A DNA stretch of 64,000 nucleotides, from contig CAYNID010000002.1 of the NCBI GenBank assembly GCA_964397425.1, positions 1 through 64,000 of the forward strand, in the 5' to 3' direction. Shown piece after piece: positions 34,191-42,951 of this stretch. The translations under genes were made by a program, and so were the position numbers. The notes beneath the pieces were generated by a model. It did no database searches, was not told the DNA's origin, and worked only from the letters and a program-made list of their open reading frames with translations. The stretch comes from Hallerella sp964397425. GTDB taxonomy: Bacteria > Fibrobacterota > Fibrobacteria > Fibrobacterales > Fibrobacteraceae. How positions within the stretch are numbered: position 1 is the stretch's first letter; each line of letters opens with the position of its first letter.

Positions 34191-35870
34191 ATGGCCGAAA
34201 AATTTGTTTTTTACATGAACCGAATGACCAAGACGTATCCGCCCGGAAAGACGGTGCTGAAGGACATTTCGCTCAGCTTTTATTATGGGGCGAAAATCGG
34301 CATTATCGGTACGAATGGCAGCGGTAAGTCGACGCTCCTCCGCATCATGGCGGGCATCGACAAGGAATTTCAGGGCGAAGCCTGGATTGAACCGGGCCGT
34401 TCGGCGGGATATCTTCCACAAGAGCCTCAACTGAATCCGGAACTGACCGTCAAAGAAAACGTGATGCAGGCCGTTGCGAAAAAACAGGCGATTCTTGACC
34501 GTTACAATGAAATTTCAATGAAGTTTGCAGAACCGATGAGCGACGACGAAATGGAAAAGCTCATGGAAGAACAGGGCAAACTGCAGGATAAAATCGATGC
34601 CGAGGACCTTTGGAGCCTTGACCGCAAAATTGAAATTGCGATGGATGCGCTCAACTGTCCGCCGGGCGATTGGCCTGTGACCAATCTTTCTGGTGGGGAA
34701 AAACGTCGCGTCGCCCTTTGCCGCTTGCTCCTCGAAGAACCGGATCTTTTGCTCCTCGATGAACCGACAAACCATCTGGATGCGGAATCCGTCGCCTGGT
34801 TGGAACGGCATTTGCGCGAATACAAGGGCTCTGTCATTTTGGTGACGCACGACCGGTATTTCCTTGACAACGTCACGGGCTGGATTTTGGAAATTGACCG
34901 CGGACGAGGCATTCCGTGGCAGGGCAATTATGCGGAATGGCTGGATCAAAAGCTCGACCGGATGAAGAACGAAGAAAAAGGGGAGTCCGACAGGCAAAAA
35001 AGGCTCGCCCGGGAACGCGAATGGGTGAAGCAAAGTCCCAAGGCGCGCCAGGCGAAGAACAAGGCCCGTTTGAACGCATACGAAGAACTGCTCGCGGAAG
35101 ACAGCCGGGAACAGGTCAAAGTGGCGCAGATTTACATTCCGAATGGAAAACGCCTCGGCAATGTGGTCATCCAAGCGGAAAATCTGAAAAAAGCCTATGG
35201 CGACAAGCTTTTGTTCGAAGATTTGTCGTTTACGTTGCCGCGGTCGGGCATCGTGGGCATCATCGGCCCGAATGGTGCCGGTAAATCGACGCTTTTCCGG
35301 ATGATTACGGGAAAGGAAACTCCCGATGCGGGAACCCTTAAAATCGGCGAAACAGTCGAAATGATAACGATGGAACAGGGACGCGAAAGCCTTGACGATT
35401 CCAAGACGGTTTTCGAAACGATTACGGGCGGAAAGGATGAAATCGTTTTGGGTGAACGCAAAATGAACGGTCGCGCTTATTGCGGACTTTTCAACTTCAC
35501 GGGCGCGGATCAGCAAAAGAAGCTTTCTGTCCTTTCTGGCGGTGAACGCAACCGGGTTCTGATGGCGAAAAATTTACAGCATCCGGGCAATTTGCTTTTC
35601 CTCGATGAACCGACGAACGATTTGGATATCGAAACATTGCAGGCGTTGGAACAGGCGATTCTCCGTTTTGCCGGCTGCGCCGTCATCATTTCGCACGACC
35701 GCTGGTTTTTGGATCGTGTGGCGACACATATCCTCGCTTATGAAGGCGATTCCAAGGTAGTCTGGTTCGAAGGCAACTGGAGCGAATACGAAGCGGATTA
35801 TCGCCGTCGCATGGGCGATGATGCCGATACGCCGAAGCGCTTCCGTTACAAAACGCTCACCCGCGAGTAG
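34191..35870 (+). CDS. ettA: Energy-dependent translational throttle protein EttA (ABC-F)
   Basis: The 559-residue soluble ABC-F ATPase has two ABC modules, with Walker A GTNGSGKST (about 40) and GPNGAGKST (about 361), signatures LSGGEKRRVALC and LSGGERNRVLMA, and a P-site linker between them. The EttA type is indicated by the length, the arm segment (about 95-140) and KSPKARQAKNKARLNAYEELL. It gates the ribosome at low ATP/ADP. It has no transmembrane part, so it is not a transporter. It sits in a tight unit with the FGE-like, membrane-protein and GH13 genes. Confidence 0.94.
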   Translation: MAEKFVFYMNRMTKTYPPGKTVLKDISLSFYYGAKIGIIGTNGSGKSTLLRIMAGIDKEFQGEAWIEPGRSAGYLPQEPQLNPELTVKENVMQAVAKKQAILDRYNEISMKFAEPMSDDEMEKLMEEQGKLQDKIDAEDLWSLDRKIEIAMDALNCPPGDWPVTNLSGGEKRRVALCRLLLEEPDLLLLDEPTNHLDAESVAWLERHLREYKGSVILVTHDRYFLDNVTGWILEIDRGRGIPWQGNYAEWLDQKLDRMKNEEKGESDRQKRLAREREWVKQSPKARQAKNKARLNAYEELLAEDSREQVKVAQIYIPNGKRLGNVVIQAENLKKAYGDKLLFEDLSFTLPRSGIVGIIGPNGAGKSTLFRMITGKETPDAGTLKIGETVEMITMEQGRESLDDSKTVFETITGGKDEIVLGERKMNGRAYCGLFNFTGADQQKKLSVLSGGERNRVLMAKNLQHPGNLLFLDEPTNDLDIETLQALEQAILRFAGCAVIISHDRWFLDRVATHILAYEGDSKVVWFEGNWSEYEADYRRRMGDDADTPKRFRYKTLTRE

Positions 35871-35871
35871 G

Positions 35872-37530
35872 ATGATTCTTTTGGACTTGCAGCGGAATCC
35901 GGATTGGTGGAAGCGGACGATTTGCTATGAAATTTATCCGGGCAGTTTCCAGGATTCAAATGGAGACGGCTACGGAGATTTGAAAGGCATTGAACGCCGT
36001 TTGGACTATCTGGAATCGCTGCATGTCGGCTGCATCTGGCTGACGCCCGTTTACGCCTCTCCGATGAAGGACAACGGTTACGACGTGGAGGATTTTTGTC
36101 GCATCAATCCGCGATTCGGAACTATGTCCGACATGGATTCTTTGATTGCCCGGGCTGCGGAACGCGGCATCCGGATTGTGATGGATCTGGTCTTCAACCA
36201 CGTTTCGGAAAATCACGCCTGGTTTTTGGAATCCCGGACGTCTAAGACAAACCCGAAAAGCGACTGGTTCATTTGGCGAGACGCGCGGCCTGACGGAAGT
36301 CCTCCGACAAATTGGCGGGGCATTTTTGGAGGCTCCGCCTGGACTTGGTGTGAAGAACGCGGGCAATATTATCTGCACACGTTTGGCGATTTTCAACCGG
36401 ATTTGAATTGGGAAAATCCAAAAGTCCGCGAGGCTCTTTATGCCGTGGCGAATTTTTGGGTGCAAAAAGGCGTCGGTGGATTTCGCATCGATGCTGTTCC
36501 TTACATCAAAAAGCCGTCGCGCTTTGCTGATGGAATTCCGGACGCGGCTGACGGAATGGTTTGCGTTCACTCCATGACGGCGTTTTCCGCAGGCATCTTG
36601 GATTATTTGCGCGAATTTAAACGTGAAGTCGTCGACGGAAATTCCCTTTTCACCGTAGCCGAGGCGAATGGAATTTCTCCCGGGCAGCTGAAACATTGGG
36701 TGGGGGCAGACGGCGTATTCGACATGTTGTTCGAATTCGATCATTTGCAGGGTGGAGATATTTGGTTTTGCGCGCCTAAACGTTCCATATTGGAAGTGAA
36801 ACGCGCCATTTTCCGCAGTGAAATGTTGACTTCGAAGAGTTGGTATCCGGTATTTTTTGAAAATCACGACAAACCGCGATCGGTCAACGCCTACTTCTCG
36901 GAAAGGGCGGATACGGAAAAAGCGGGGAAGGCTTTGATAACGCTATTGCTCACGTTGCGGGGAACGCCTTTTGTGTATCAGGGCGAAGAACTGGCGATGA
37001 AAAACGCGAAGTGGAACGCCATTGGAGATTTTCGGGAACTGAATTCGCGGAGTCAATATGAACTGGCGCTTGCCGAAGGATTCTCCCCGGCGGACTCGTT
37101 GAAATTTGTACAGAAGTTCAGCCGGGACAATGCGCGGACTCCGATGCTTTGGGATTCTTCAGAAAACGCGGGCTTTACGGACGCTGTCCCCTGGATTCCT
37201 CTGGGCGAAAAAAACGCCAAGGAAAACGTGTTGCAGGAGTCGGAGCGTTCGGATTCTCCGCTGACGTGGTTTCGAAAATTGGCCGCTTTTCGCCAACAGA
37301 ATGCCGCGCTTCTCGATGGACATTTTACGCCCATCCTTGCAGACGATGAACGGATATTCGGTTTTCGGCGCGAGCTGGGAGCGCGGACGGTTACCGTTTT
37401 GGTGAACCTTTCCGAGGAACGGGCGCCTTTCGATGGGGAACTGGTCAAAAATCAAAAGCTCCTTTTTTCAAGTTCTGCCGGGAATACAGACCCGGTCTTG
37501 GAGCCTTTGGAAGCGCGCATTTGGGAATAA
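35872..37530 (+). CDS. GH13 alpha-glucosidase / oligo-1,6-glucosidase
   Basis: The 552-residue product, with no signal peptide, is a GH13 (beta/alpha)8 hydrolase acting on alpha-glucosides in the cytoplasm. Conserved regions are DLVFNHVSENHAWF, GFRIDAV with nucleophile Asp207, VAEAN with acid/base Glu264, and ENHDKPR with Asp333. The loop pattern fits the oligo-1,6-glucosidase, alpha-glucosidase or trehalose-6-phosphate hydrolase group; which one cannot be settled by eye. The ATG at 35872 is 1 nt after the ettA stop. The open frame begins earlier, but that part is ettA sequence in another frame. Confidence 0.92.
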   Translation: MILLDLQRNPDWWKRTICYEIYPGSFQDSNGDGYGDLKGIERRLDYLESLHVGCIWLTPVYASPMKDNGYDVEDFCRINPRFGTMSDMDSLIARAAERGIRIVMDLVFNHVSENHAWFLESRTSKTNPKSDWFIWRDARPDGSPPTNWRGIFGGSAWTWCEERGQYYLHTFGDFQPDLNWENPKVREALYAVANFWVQKGVGGFRIDAVPYIKKPSRFADGIPDAADGMVCVHSMTAFSAGILDYLREFKREVVDGNSLFTVAEANGISPGQLKHWVGADGVFDMLFEFDHLQGGDIWFCAPKRSILEVKRAIFRSEMLTSKSWYPVFFENHDKPRSVNAYFSERADTEKAGKALITLLLTLRGTPFVYQGEELAMKNAKWNAIGDFRELNSRSQYELALAEGFSPADSLKFVQKFSRDNARTPMLWDSSENAGFTDAVPWIPLGEKNAKENVLQESERSDSPLTWFRKLAAFRQQNAALLDGHFTPILADDERIFGFRRELGARTVTVLVNLSEERAPFDGELVKNQKLLFSSSAGNTDPVLEPLEARIWE

Positions 37531-37571
37531 ATACTTTTTTGTCAAATTCGGATTTTATGTATGGGAAACTT

Positions 37572-37601
37572 TTGAACAAAGTTCTGTTTTGGATGTACAA
37601 A
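37572..37601 (+). promoter_or_regulatory. Candidate promoter of the symporter operon
   Basis: TTGAAC (37572-37577) and TACAAA (37596-37601) are 18 nt apart in the 88-nt gap before the symporter gene. TAAATTTT (37607-37614), 4 nt before the ATG, is an alternative -7-like box. Neither is certain. Confidence 0.3.
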
Positions 37602-37618
37602 GAGTTTAAATTTTAGGC

Positions 37619-38989
37619 ATGGCTTATCTTTTGATCGTTTATGTCTTGGCGCTCGCGTTTATTGCTTTTGTGAGTGCCTCTAAAGTGAAAAGCGTTTCCG
37701 ATTTTTTTGTCGCCCGCAAGGGTGGCTCCGCCCTGATGGTTTCGGGGAGCCTTTTGGCTACGATTCTTGGCGGGTCTGCGGTCATTGGCGCCGTGGATAC
37801 GGGACCTTACCTCGGCGGCGCGGCGACCTGGTTCTTGCTTTCTGGTGCAATGGGCCTTTTGGCTTTGCTGCCGTTCCTTCCTAAGATTATGAAAATCCGG
37901 CGTTTTACTCTTCCCGATATGGTGGAAGACCTTTATGGAAAAGGTCCTCGAACCGTAGCGTCAATTGTGATTCCGCTTGCCTGGACGGGCGTTGTCGCTG
38001 CGCAAATCATCGCGGCGGCAAAATTATTGCAAAGTTTTGTCGGCATGGAATATTCTGTGGCGGCAATTGTCAGCGCAATCGTCTTTGTCGGGTACACGGT
38101 TTTTGGCGGGCAGATTTCCGTTTTGCGGACTGATTTTCTGCAAGCCGCTTTGATTATATCCGGTATTTTCGTCTTGGTGTTTTTTGCCGGGCGCACGCCC
38201 GCTTTGCATCCGGAAGAAGTCGCGTTCGCGTTTCCGTTCAACGCGAACTTTTCTCCGTTTGATTTGATTCTCCTGCTTTTGACGTATGCGACGACTTATA
38301 CGGCCGGGCCGGATATGTTTTCGCGTTTGTTCTGCGCAAAAAACGAAAAGACTGCTGAAAAATCCATTTTGGCGTCGGCGATGATTCTTGCCGTCGTGGC
38401 TGCCTGTATCGGATTCCTCGCGCAATATGGCGCATTTCTTCCGAATGAAACGGGGGGAGCGCGAATTATTGAAATCGGGAAAATGGTTTTGCCCGGTCCC
38501 CTCTTTCCGCTGCTTGGACTTTGCCTTTTGAGCGTCGTACTTTCTTCCGCCGATACGACTTTGCTCAGCTCTTCCATCATTTTCACGCAACTGGTGAGCC
38601 GGAAAAATCTGGATGACCGGGCGGAAATCCGCCGCACGCGTTTGGTGATAGTGGTGAACGGATTGCTGGCTCTTGCGATAGCTCTTTTGTTCAAAGACAT
38701 TATCGCGATGCTTTTGCTTGCGCTCGCTGTTTATGCGGGGGCTTTTACGTTGCCGATTTTGTTTGGACTTGCCGGTTTGCGGGTGAAATCGAAGTTCATC
38801 TCGGCGGCGATTCTTGCCGGTGGCGGTCTAGCTCTCCTCGGGAAATTGATTCCGTCATCTTCCATTCCGCATTTGGGGGATTTTTTCCTTGTGCTCGCTT
38901 TTGTCGTGAATGGTGCTTTGCTTTTTTGCGGTCGAATCCGAAACGCTCCCGAATTGCTATCTTTGAAAAAACGTTTTAATCCGAGGTGA
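37619..38989 (+). CDS. Sodium:solute symporter (SSS family)
   Basis: This 456-residue polytopic inner-membrane protein has about 12-13 hydrophobic segments. The N-terminal VSDFFVARKGGSALMVSGSLLATILGGSAVIGAVDTG and a later LSSADTTLLSSSIIF match the sodium/solute symporter family, whose members import sugars, amino acids, vitamins or nucleosides with Na+. The substrate is unknown; the gene context (AICAR transformylase, TrmFO) does not identify it. There is no ribosome-binding site at 37619, and TAAATTTTAGGC directly precedes the ATG. It heads a four-gene unit ending with trmFO. Confidence 0.85.
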   Translation: MAYLLIVYVLALAFIAFVSASKVKSVSDFFVARKGGSALMVSGSLLATILGGSAVIGAVDTGPYLGGAATWFLLSGAMGLLALLPFLPKIMKIRRFTLPDMVEDLYGKGPRTVASIVIPLAWTGVVAAQIIAAAKLLQSFVGMEYSVAAIVSAIVFVGYTVFGGQISVLRTDFLQAALIISGIFVLVFFAGRTPALHPEEVAFAFPFNANFSPFDLILLLLTYATTYTAGPDMFSRLFCAKNEKTAEKSILASAMILAVVAACIGFLAQYGAFLPNETGGARIIEIGKMVLPGPLFPLLGLCLLSVVLSSADTTLLSSSIIFTQLVSRKNLDDRAEIRRTRLVIVVNGLLALAIALLFKDIIAMLLLALAVYAGAFTLPILFGLAGLRVKSKFISAAILAGGGLALLGKLIPSSSIPHLGDFFLVLAFVVNGALLFCGRIRNAPELLSLKKRFNPR

Positions 38990-38991
38990 TT

Positions 38992-40020
38992 ATGTCAGAA
39001 GAATTGAATTTGAAATTTGTGGATCCGCAACCGCTCCGTTATGGAGAGAACTCCCATCAGTCCGCTGTGTTTTACCGCGATCCGGACTGTACGGAAGCGA
39101 GCCTCGCCACGGCAAAACAGCTGCATGGCAAGGAACTTTCTTACAACAACATCGTCGATGCGGATGCCGCCTTGGAAATGGCCCGGGAATTTAGCGATTC
39201 CAATGCGATTGTCATTGTGAAGCACATGAATCCGTGTGGGCTGGCGACTGGAGAAACGTTGCTCGAAGCGATGGAAGCCGCCTGGGCAGGGGATCCGGTC
39301 TCCGCTTTTGGTTCCGTCATTGCGTCGACTCGTAAGGTGGATTTGGCGACGGCCCAATTTTTGAAGGGACGTTTTGTGGAAATCCTTCTTGCCCCGTCGT
39401 TTGACGAAGACGCTTTGGAATTTTTGAAAAACAAATCCAAGGACATCCGTCTTTTGGAAGTGGGAAAAATTGAAAAGGCGAAGCCCGGCAAAGTTTACAA
39501 GCACGTCATTGGCGGAATGCTTGTACAAGACCGCGATGTTGGTACTTATGAAAAGTTTGAATGTGTCACCAAGGCGCAATTCCCGAAAAACAAAGAAGAA
39601 TTGGCCCGTTTTACGTGGTTGGTGACGAAACATACCAAGTCCAACGCCATCGTGATGGGTTATGAATACAAACCGGGTTATTTCCAGGTACTCGGACTGG
39701 GACCGGGACAGCCGAACCGCATCGATTCGAATCTCCGCCTTTGCCAGCCTCGGGTTCGCGACAATGTCGCCCGGATGCCAGAAGCTCAGGGCTTGGACGC
39801 CGATGCTTTGCGCGCTCTTGAACGAAAAGTTTTTGGAGAAGTTGTCATGGGATCGGACGCTTTCTTCCCGTTCCCGGACAATGTGGAAGCGGCTCATGAT
39901 GCTGGCGTGCGTTACATCGTTCAACCGGGCGGTTCCAAAAAAGATGACCTTTCTATCGAAGCCGCCGACAAGTTCGGCATTGCGATGGTCTTCACCGGAA
40001 TGCGTCATTTCCGCCACTGA
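38992..40020 (+). CDS. purH: Stand-alone AICAR transformylase (PurH C-terminal domain only)
   Basis: The 342-residue protein matches only the AICAR formyltransferase part of bifunctional PurH (about 330 residues in E. coli). LRYGENSHQSA lies at residues about 13-23, and KHMNPCGLATG, the catalytic-region Lys-His, is kept. RIDSNLRLCQPRVRDN, SDAFFPFPDNVE and the end YIVQPGGS follow. The IMP cyclohydrolase (MGS-like) domain that normally precedes it is missing and is not encoded directly upstream, where a symporter gene ends 2 nt before. GAGG precedes the ATG. IMP ring closure must be carried out by a separate protein elsewhere. Confidence 0.92.
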   Translation: MSEELNLKFVDPQPLRYGENSHQSAVFYRDPDCTEASLATAKQLHGKELSYNNIVDADAALEMAREFSDSNAIVIVKHMNPCGLATGETLLEAMEAAWAGDPVSAFGSVIASTRKVDLATAQFLKGRFVEILLAPSFDEDALEFLKNKSKDIRLLEVGKIEKAKPGKVYKHVIGGMLVQDRDVGTYEKFECVTKAQFPKNKEELARFTWLVTKHTKSNAIVMGYEYKPGYFQVLGLGPGQPNRIDSNLRLCQPRVRDNVARMPEAQGLDADALRALERKVFGEVVMGSDAFFPFPDNVEAAHDAGVRYIVQPGGSKKDDLSIEAADKFGIAMVFTGMRHFRH

Positions 40021-40028
40021 GGATACGG

Positions 40029-40481
40029 ATGGCCTCCAATAAAACGCGGATTCAAGATGCGCAACAGGCGTATCTCACCGTGCTCAATTTCTTGAAACGC
40101 GCCTTTCAAAAAGGTGCGCGCAAGGTGAATGCACGCGAATGGGATTCGTTTCAGGAAGAATTGGAACATTCAAAGCTTTCGCCGGAGGCCGCGACAGTGG
40201 TCGGCTTTTGGACAATGGAAAATTTGGCAAGCCACAAGCCTTCCCGGGTTCAGCCCCGGGCTCTTCAGGAATTTGAAGCGCAGATTTTCCCGGGAGCGGT
40301 TCACAGTGAATTTGTTGAAGCGGTGCAATTTGGCATGGTCAGCGAAATTCAGGGCGAAAGCATCCTAGAAGACTTTCTGGAAATTTCCTCGTTTGAAATT
40401 CCCAAGGAGCGGATGCTCAAATCGCTTTCGCAAATGTGGGCGAAGAATGTTCAAGGTTATCAAATGGTGCGGGTCAGCTGA
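40029..40481 (+). CDS. Hypothetical protein, distantly Smg/DUF494-like
   Basis: The 150-residue, mainly helical soluble protein has no motif I can name with confidence. The spacing of FQEELEHSKLSPEAATVVGFW and EAVQFGMVSEIQGESILEDFL faintly recalls the Smg/DUF494 family of about 150 residues, but this is a weak visual match. It lies 8 nt after the AICAR transformylase gene, and its TGA shares one base with the trmFO ATG (TGATG), indicating translational coupling to a tRNA-modification enzyme. Confidence 0.65.
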   Translation: MASNKTRIQDAQQAYLTVLNFLKRAFQKGARKVNAREWDSFQEELEHSKLSPEAATVVGFWTMENLASHKPSRVQPRALQEFEAQIFPGAVHSEFVEAVQFGMVSEIQGESILEDFLEISSFEIPKERMLKSLSQMWAKNVQGYQMVRVS

Positions 40482-41791
40482 TGCGTGTACGGGTCATAGG
40501 TGGCGGTCTTGCGGGCTGCGAAGCGGCGTTGCAGCTGGCTTCAAAAGGTTTTGACGTTGATCTTTATGAAATGCGCCCGAACCGCATGACTCCGGCGCAT
40601 CGTGACGGAAGCTTGGCTCAATTGGTTTGTTCAAACAGTTTCAAAGGCATGGAGCCGACTTCGGCGCATGGACTTTTGAAACGCGAACTCCAGCTGTTGG
40701 GAAGTTTCTTGTTGGAATCGGCGAAGGCTGCGCGGGTACCCGCGGGTGAATCGCTGACGGTCAACCGGGAGCTCTTCAGCCGGGAAGTCGAAAAGGCGAT
40801 AGCTTCGGCGGAACGCATTCGGCTGTGCCGTGAAGAAGTGACATCTTTGACCGGAGATTTGCCAACGATTGTCGCGGCGGGGCCACTGGCGAGTGACGCA
40901 CTTTCTGACGACATCTTCGCCCGTTTGGGCGGATCGCGTTTGCATTTTTTCGATGCGATTGCACCGGTCGTGGAAACGGATTCCATCGATATGAATTACG
41001 CCTTTTTCCGCAACCGTTGGGAAAAGGGGGAAACGGCGGACTTTATCAATTGCCCGTTGGACAAAGAAACTTACGATGAATTTGTTCGCAGACTCCGTGA
41101 AGCGGAATCGGTAGAACCGCGCCCTTTCGAAAAGAAGGAACTTTTTGAAGGTTGCCTGCCCATCGAAGAAATGGCGCGCCGCGGAGAAGACACGTTGCGC
41201 TTTGGTCCTATGCGCCCTGTGGGCCTTGGCCTCGGCAATAATGGAAAAAAATGGTATGCAGTCATCCAACTCCGGGCGGAAAACAAAGAAAAGACCTTGT
41301 TCAATATGGTCGGTTTTCAAACGCGGCTGCATTATGGGACTCAAAAAGAAATTTTCACGCTGGTTCCGGCCTTAAGGAACGCCCGTTTCGCCCGTTTGGG
41401 CGCAATGCATCGCAACACGTTTATCGAAAGCCCGAAGTTGTTGGATGAAACACTCCGCTTGAAGCCGGATGTGGAAAAGGCTGCCGGTTTGCCGCCGACG
41501 TGGTTTGCCGGGCAGATTACGGGAGCGGAAGGTTATACAGAAGCGATTGCGACTGGCTGGTATGCCGCGTGGAACATGGGAAACGTCCTCTTGCACGGGA
41601 AAACGCGAGAGCTTCCCGAAGACAGCTGCATCCGTTCACTGCTGCGCCATTTGGTTTCGCCGAACGAAGATTTCCAACCGATGAATTTCAATTTCGGTTT
41701 GTTGCCGCACCGGCAAGATTACAAGAAAAAAGACAAAAAACGCCTGTTGGCAGAACAGGCGGATTTGGCAGTGCGCAATTGGATTCTTTAA
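40481..41791 (+). CDS. trmFO: Methylenetetrahydrofolate-tRNA uracil-54 C5-methyltransferase TrmFO
   Basis: This 436-residue FAD/folate enzyme makes ribothymidine at U54 of tRNA. It has the Rossmann motif GGGLAGCEAA (residues 7-16), YEMRP, ELVCSN-type QLVCSNSFK, FEGCLPIEEMA with the conserved Cys, RPVGLG and GQITGAEGYTEA. It belongs to the GidA-like flavoproteins but is shorter than MnmG. The ATG at 40481, not the earlier open-frame Met, puts the FAD motif at the N-terminus. It is convergent with tgt; the two stops are adjacent with no gap, so no terminator lies between them. Confidence 0.96.
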   Translation: MRVRVIGGGLAGCEAALQLASKGFDVDLYEMRPNRMTPAHRDGSLAQLVCSNSFKGMEPTSAHGLLKRELQLLGSFLLESAKAARVPAGESLTVNRELFSREVEKAIASAERIRLCREEVTSLTGDLPTIVAAGPLASDALSDDIFARLGGSRLHFFDAIAPVVETDSIDMNYAFFRNRWEKGETADFINCPLDKETYDEFVRRLREAESVEPRPFEKKELFEGCLPIEEMARRGEDTLRFGPMRPVGLGLGNNGKKWYAVIQLRAENKEKTLFNMVGFQTRLHYGTQKEIFTLVPALRNARFARLGAMHRNTFIESPKLLDETLRLKPDVEKAAGLPPTWFAGQITGAEGYTEAIATGWYAAWNMGNVLLHGKTRELPEDSCIRSLLRHLVSPNEDFQPMNFNFGLLPHRQDYKKKDKKRLLAEQADLAVRNWIL

Positions 41792-42934
41792 TCAGTCGCA
41801 AACGCGGCTCAATTTCACAATTTGTTCCCTGGCCCAGCCTTCAAAGGTGTCGTTTGCGATATGCGCCTTGGCATCGCGCATGAGCTTTAAATAAAAATGC
41901 ACGTTGTGGATGCTGGCAAGTGTCAGCGCCAAAATTTCTCCGGCGTGGAACAGGTGCCGCAAATAGGCGCGGCTGAAGTTTTGACACGTGTAGCAGTTGC
42001 AATGGGGATCCGGAGGCAGGTCAAGCGCTTTCGCGTAGCGGCCCGCTTTGTAGTGCAAAACGCCTTCGCTTGTAAAAAGCATTCCGTTGCGGGCGTTGCG
42101 TGTGGGCATCACGCAGTCACACATGTCGACTCCGCGGAGGATAAGCTCCAACAAGTTCCACGGCGTCCCGACGCCCATCACGTAACGGGGCTTGTCTTCG
42201 GGCATCCGGCTGGTGCAAAAATCGGCGATTTCGTACATCGTTTCGGCGGGTTCCCCCACAGAAAGGCCGCCGAGCGCATAGCCGTCCGGGTCAATTTTTT
42301 TGATCTCGTCGATGGCTTTGGCGCGCAATTCCGTGTGCATTCCGCCTTGGATAATGCCAAAAAAACTTTGGTCGTAATCGAATAGCGGAGGATTTTCCAA
42401 AAGCCACTCTTTGGCTCGCCGGGTCCAGTGGAGAGTATAATTCAGCGATTTTAAGGCTTCTTCTTTGGTGCTGGGATAGGGCGTGCACTCGTCGAGGGCC
42501 ATGATGATGTCCGCACCGATTTCGCGTTCTGCCCGCATCACGTTTTCGGGAGAGAAAAAGTGTTTGGAACCGTCCAGATTGCTGCGGAATTCAATGCCGT
42601 CTTTTTTGATCTTGCGAAGTTCTTTGAGGCTGAAAACTTGAAAACCGCCGCTGTCGGTGAGAATGGGGCCCTGCCAATGCATGAACTTGTGCAGTCCACC
42701 GGCATTTTTTATCAGCTCCGTTCCCGGGCGCAAGTATAAGTGGTAAGTGTTCCCCAGGATGATTTCCGCTTGGGCTTCGGTGAGGTCGCGGGGGGTTAAA
42801 CCTTTGACCGTCGCCTGGGTTCCGACGGGCATGAATATAGGGGTCGTAATGACTCCGTGGCCTGTGAAAATTTTGCCCAAGCGCGCTTTTGATCGGGAAG
42901 ACGTTTTGATTAGTTCAAATCGGTTCTTTTCCAT
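41792..42934 (-). CDS. tgt: Queuine tRNA-ribosyltransferase (tRNA-guanine transglycosylase)
   Basis: This 380-residue TIM-barrel enzyme exchanges guanine for a queuosine precursor at position 34. LTDSGGFQVFSL contains the catalytic Asp, GGLSVGEP and the nucleophile region RGVDMCDCVMPTRNARNG follow, and the zinc site CNCYTC-x22-H is complete. The ATG at 42934 with CGGAG 6-7 nt upstream is preferred over the ATG at 42952, which would overlap the potD stop by one base and add six residues. No other queuosine gene is in the window. Confidence 0.95.
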   Translation of the reverse strand: MEKNRFELIKTSSRSKARLGKIFTGHGVITTPIFMPVGTQATVKGLTPRDLTEAQAEIILGNTYHLYLRPGTELIKNAGGLHKFMHWQGPILTDSGGFQVFSLKELRKIKKDGIEFRSNLDGSKHFFSPENVMRAEREIGADIIMALDECTPYPSTKEEALKSLNYTLHWTRRAKEWLLENPPLFDYDQSFFGIIQGGMHTELRAKAIDEIKKIDPDGYALGGLSVGEPAETMYEIADFCTSRMPEDKPRYVMGVGTPWNLLELILRGVDMCDCVMPTRNARNGMLFTSEGVLHYKAGRYAKALDLPPDPHCNCYTCQNFSRAYLRHLFHAGEILALTLASIHNVHFYLKLMRDAKAHIANDTFEGWAREQIVKLSRVCD

Positions 42935-42951
42935 CCGGGGCTCCGAAATCA

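Noticed and set aside
38995..40017. 340-codon minus-strand frame opposite the AICAR transformylase
   Set aside because: Antisense shadow; the plus-strand gene has clear family motifs and a ribosome-binding site.
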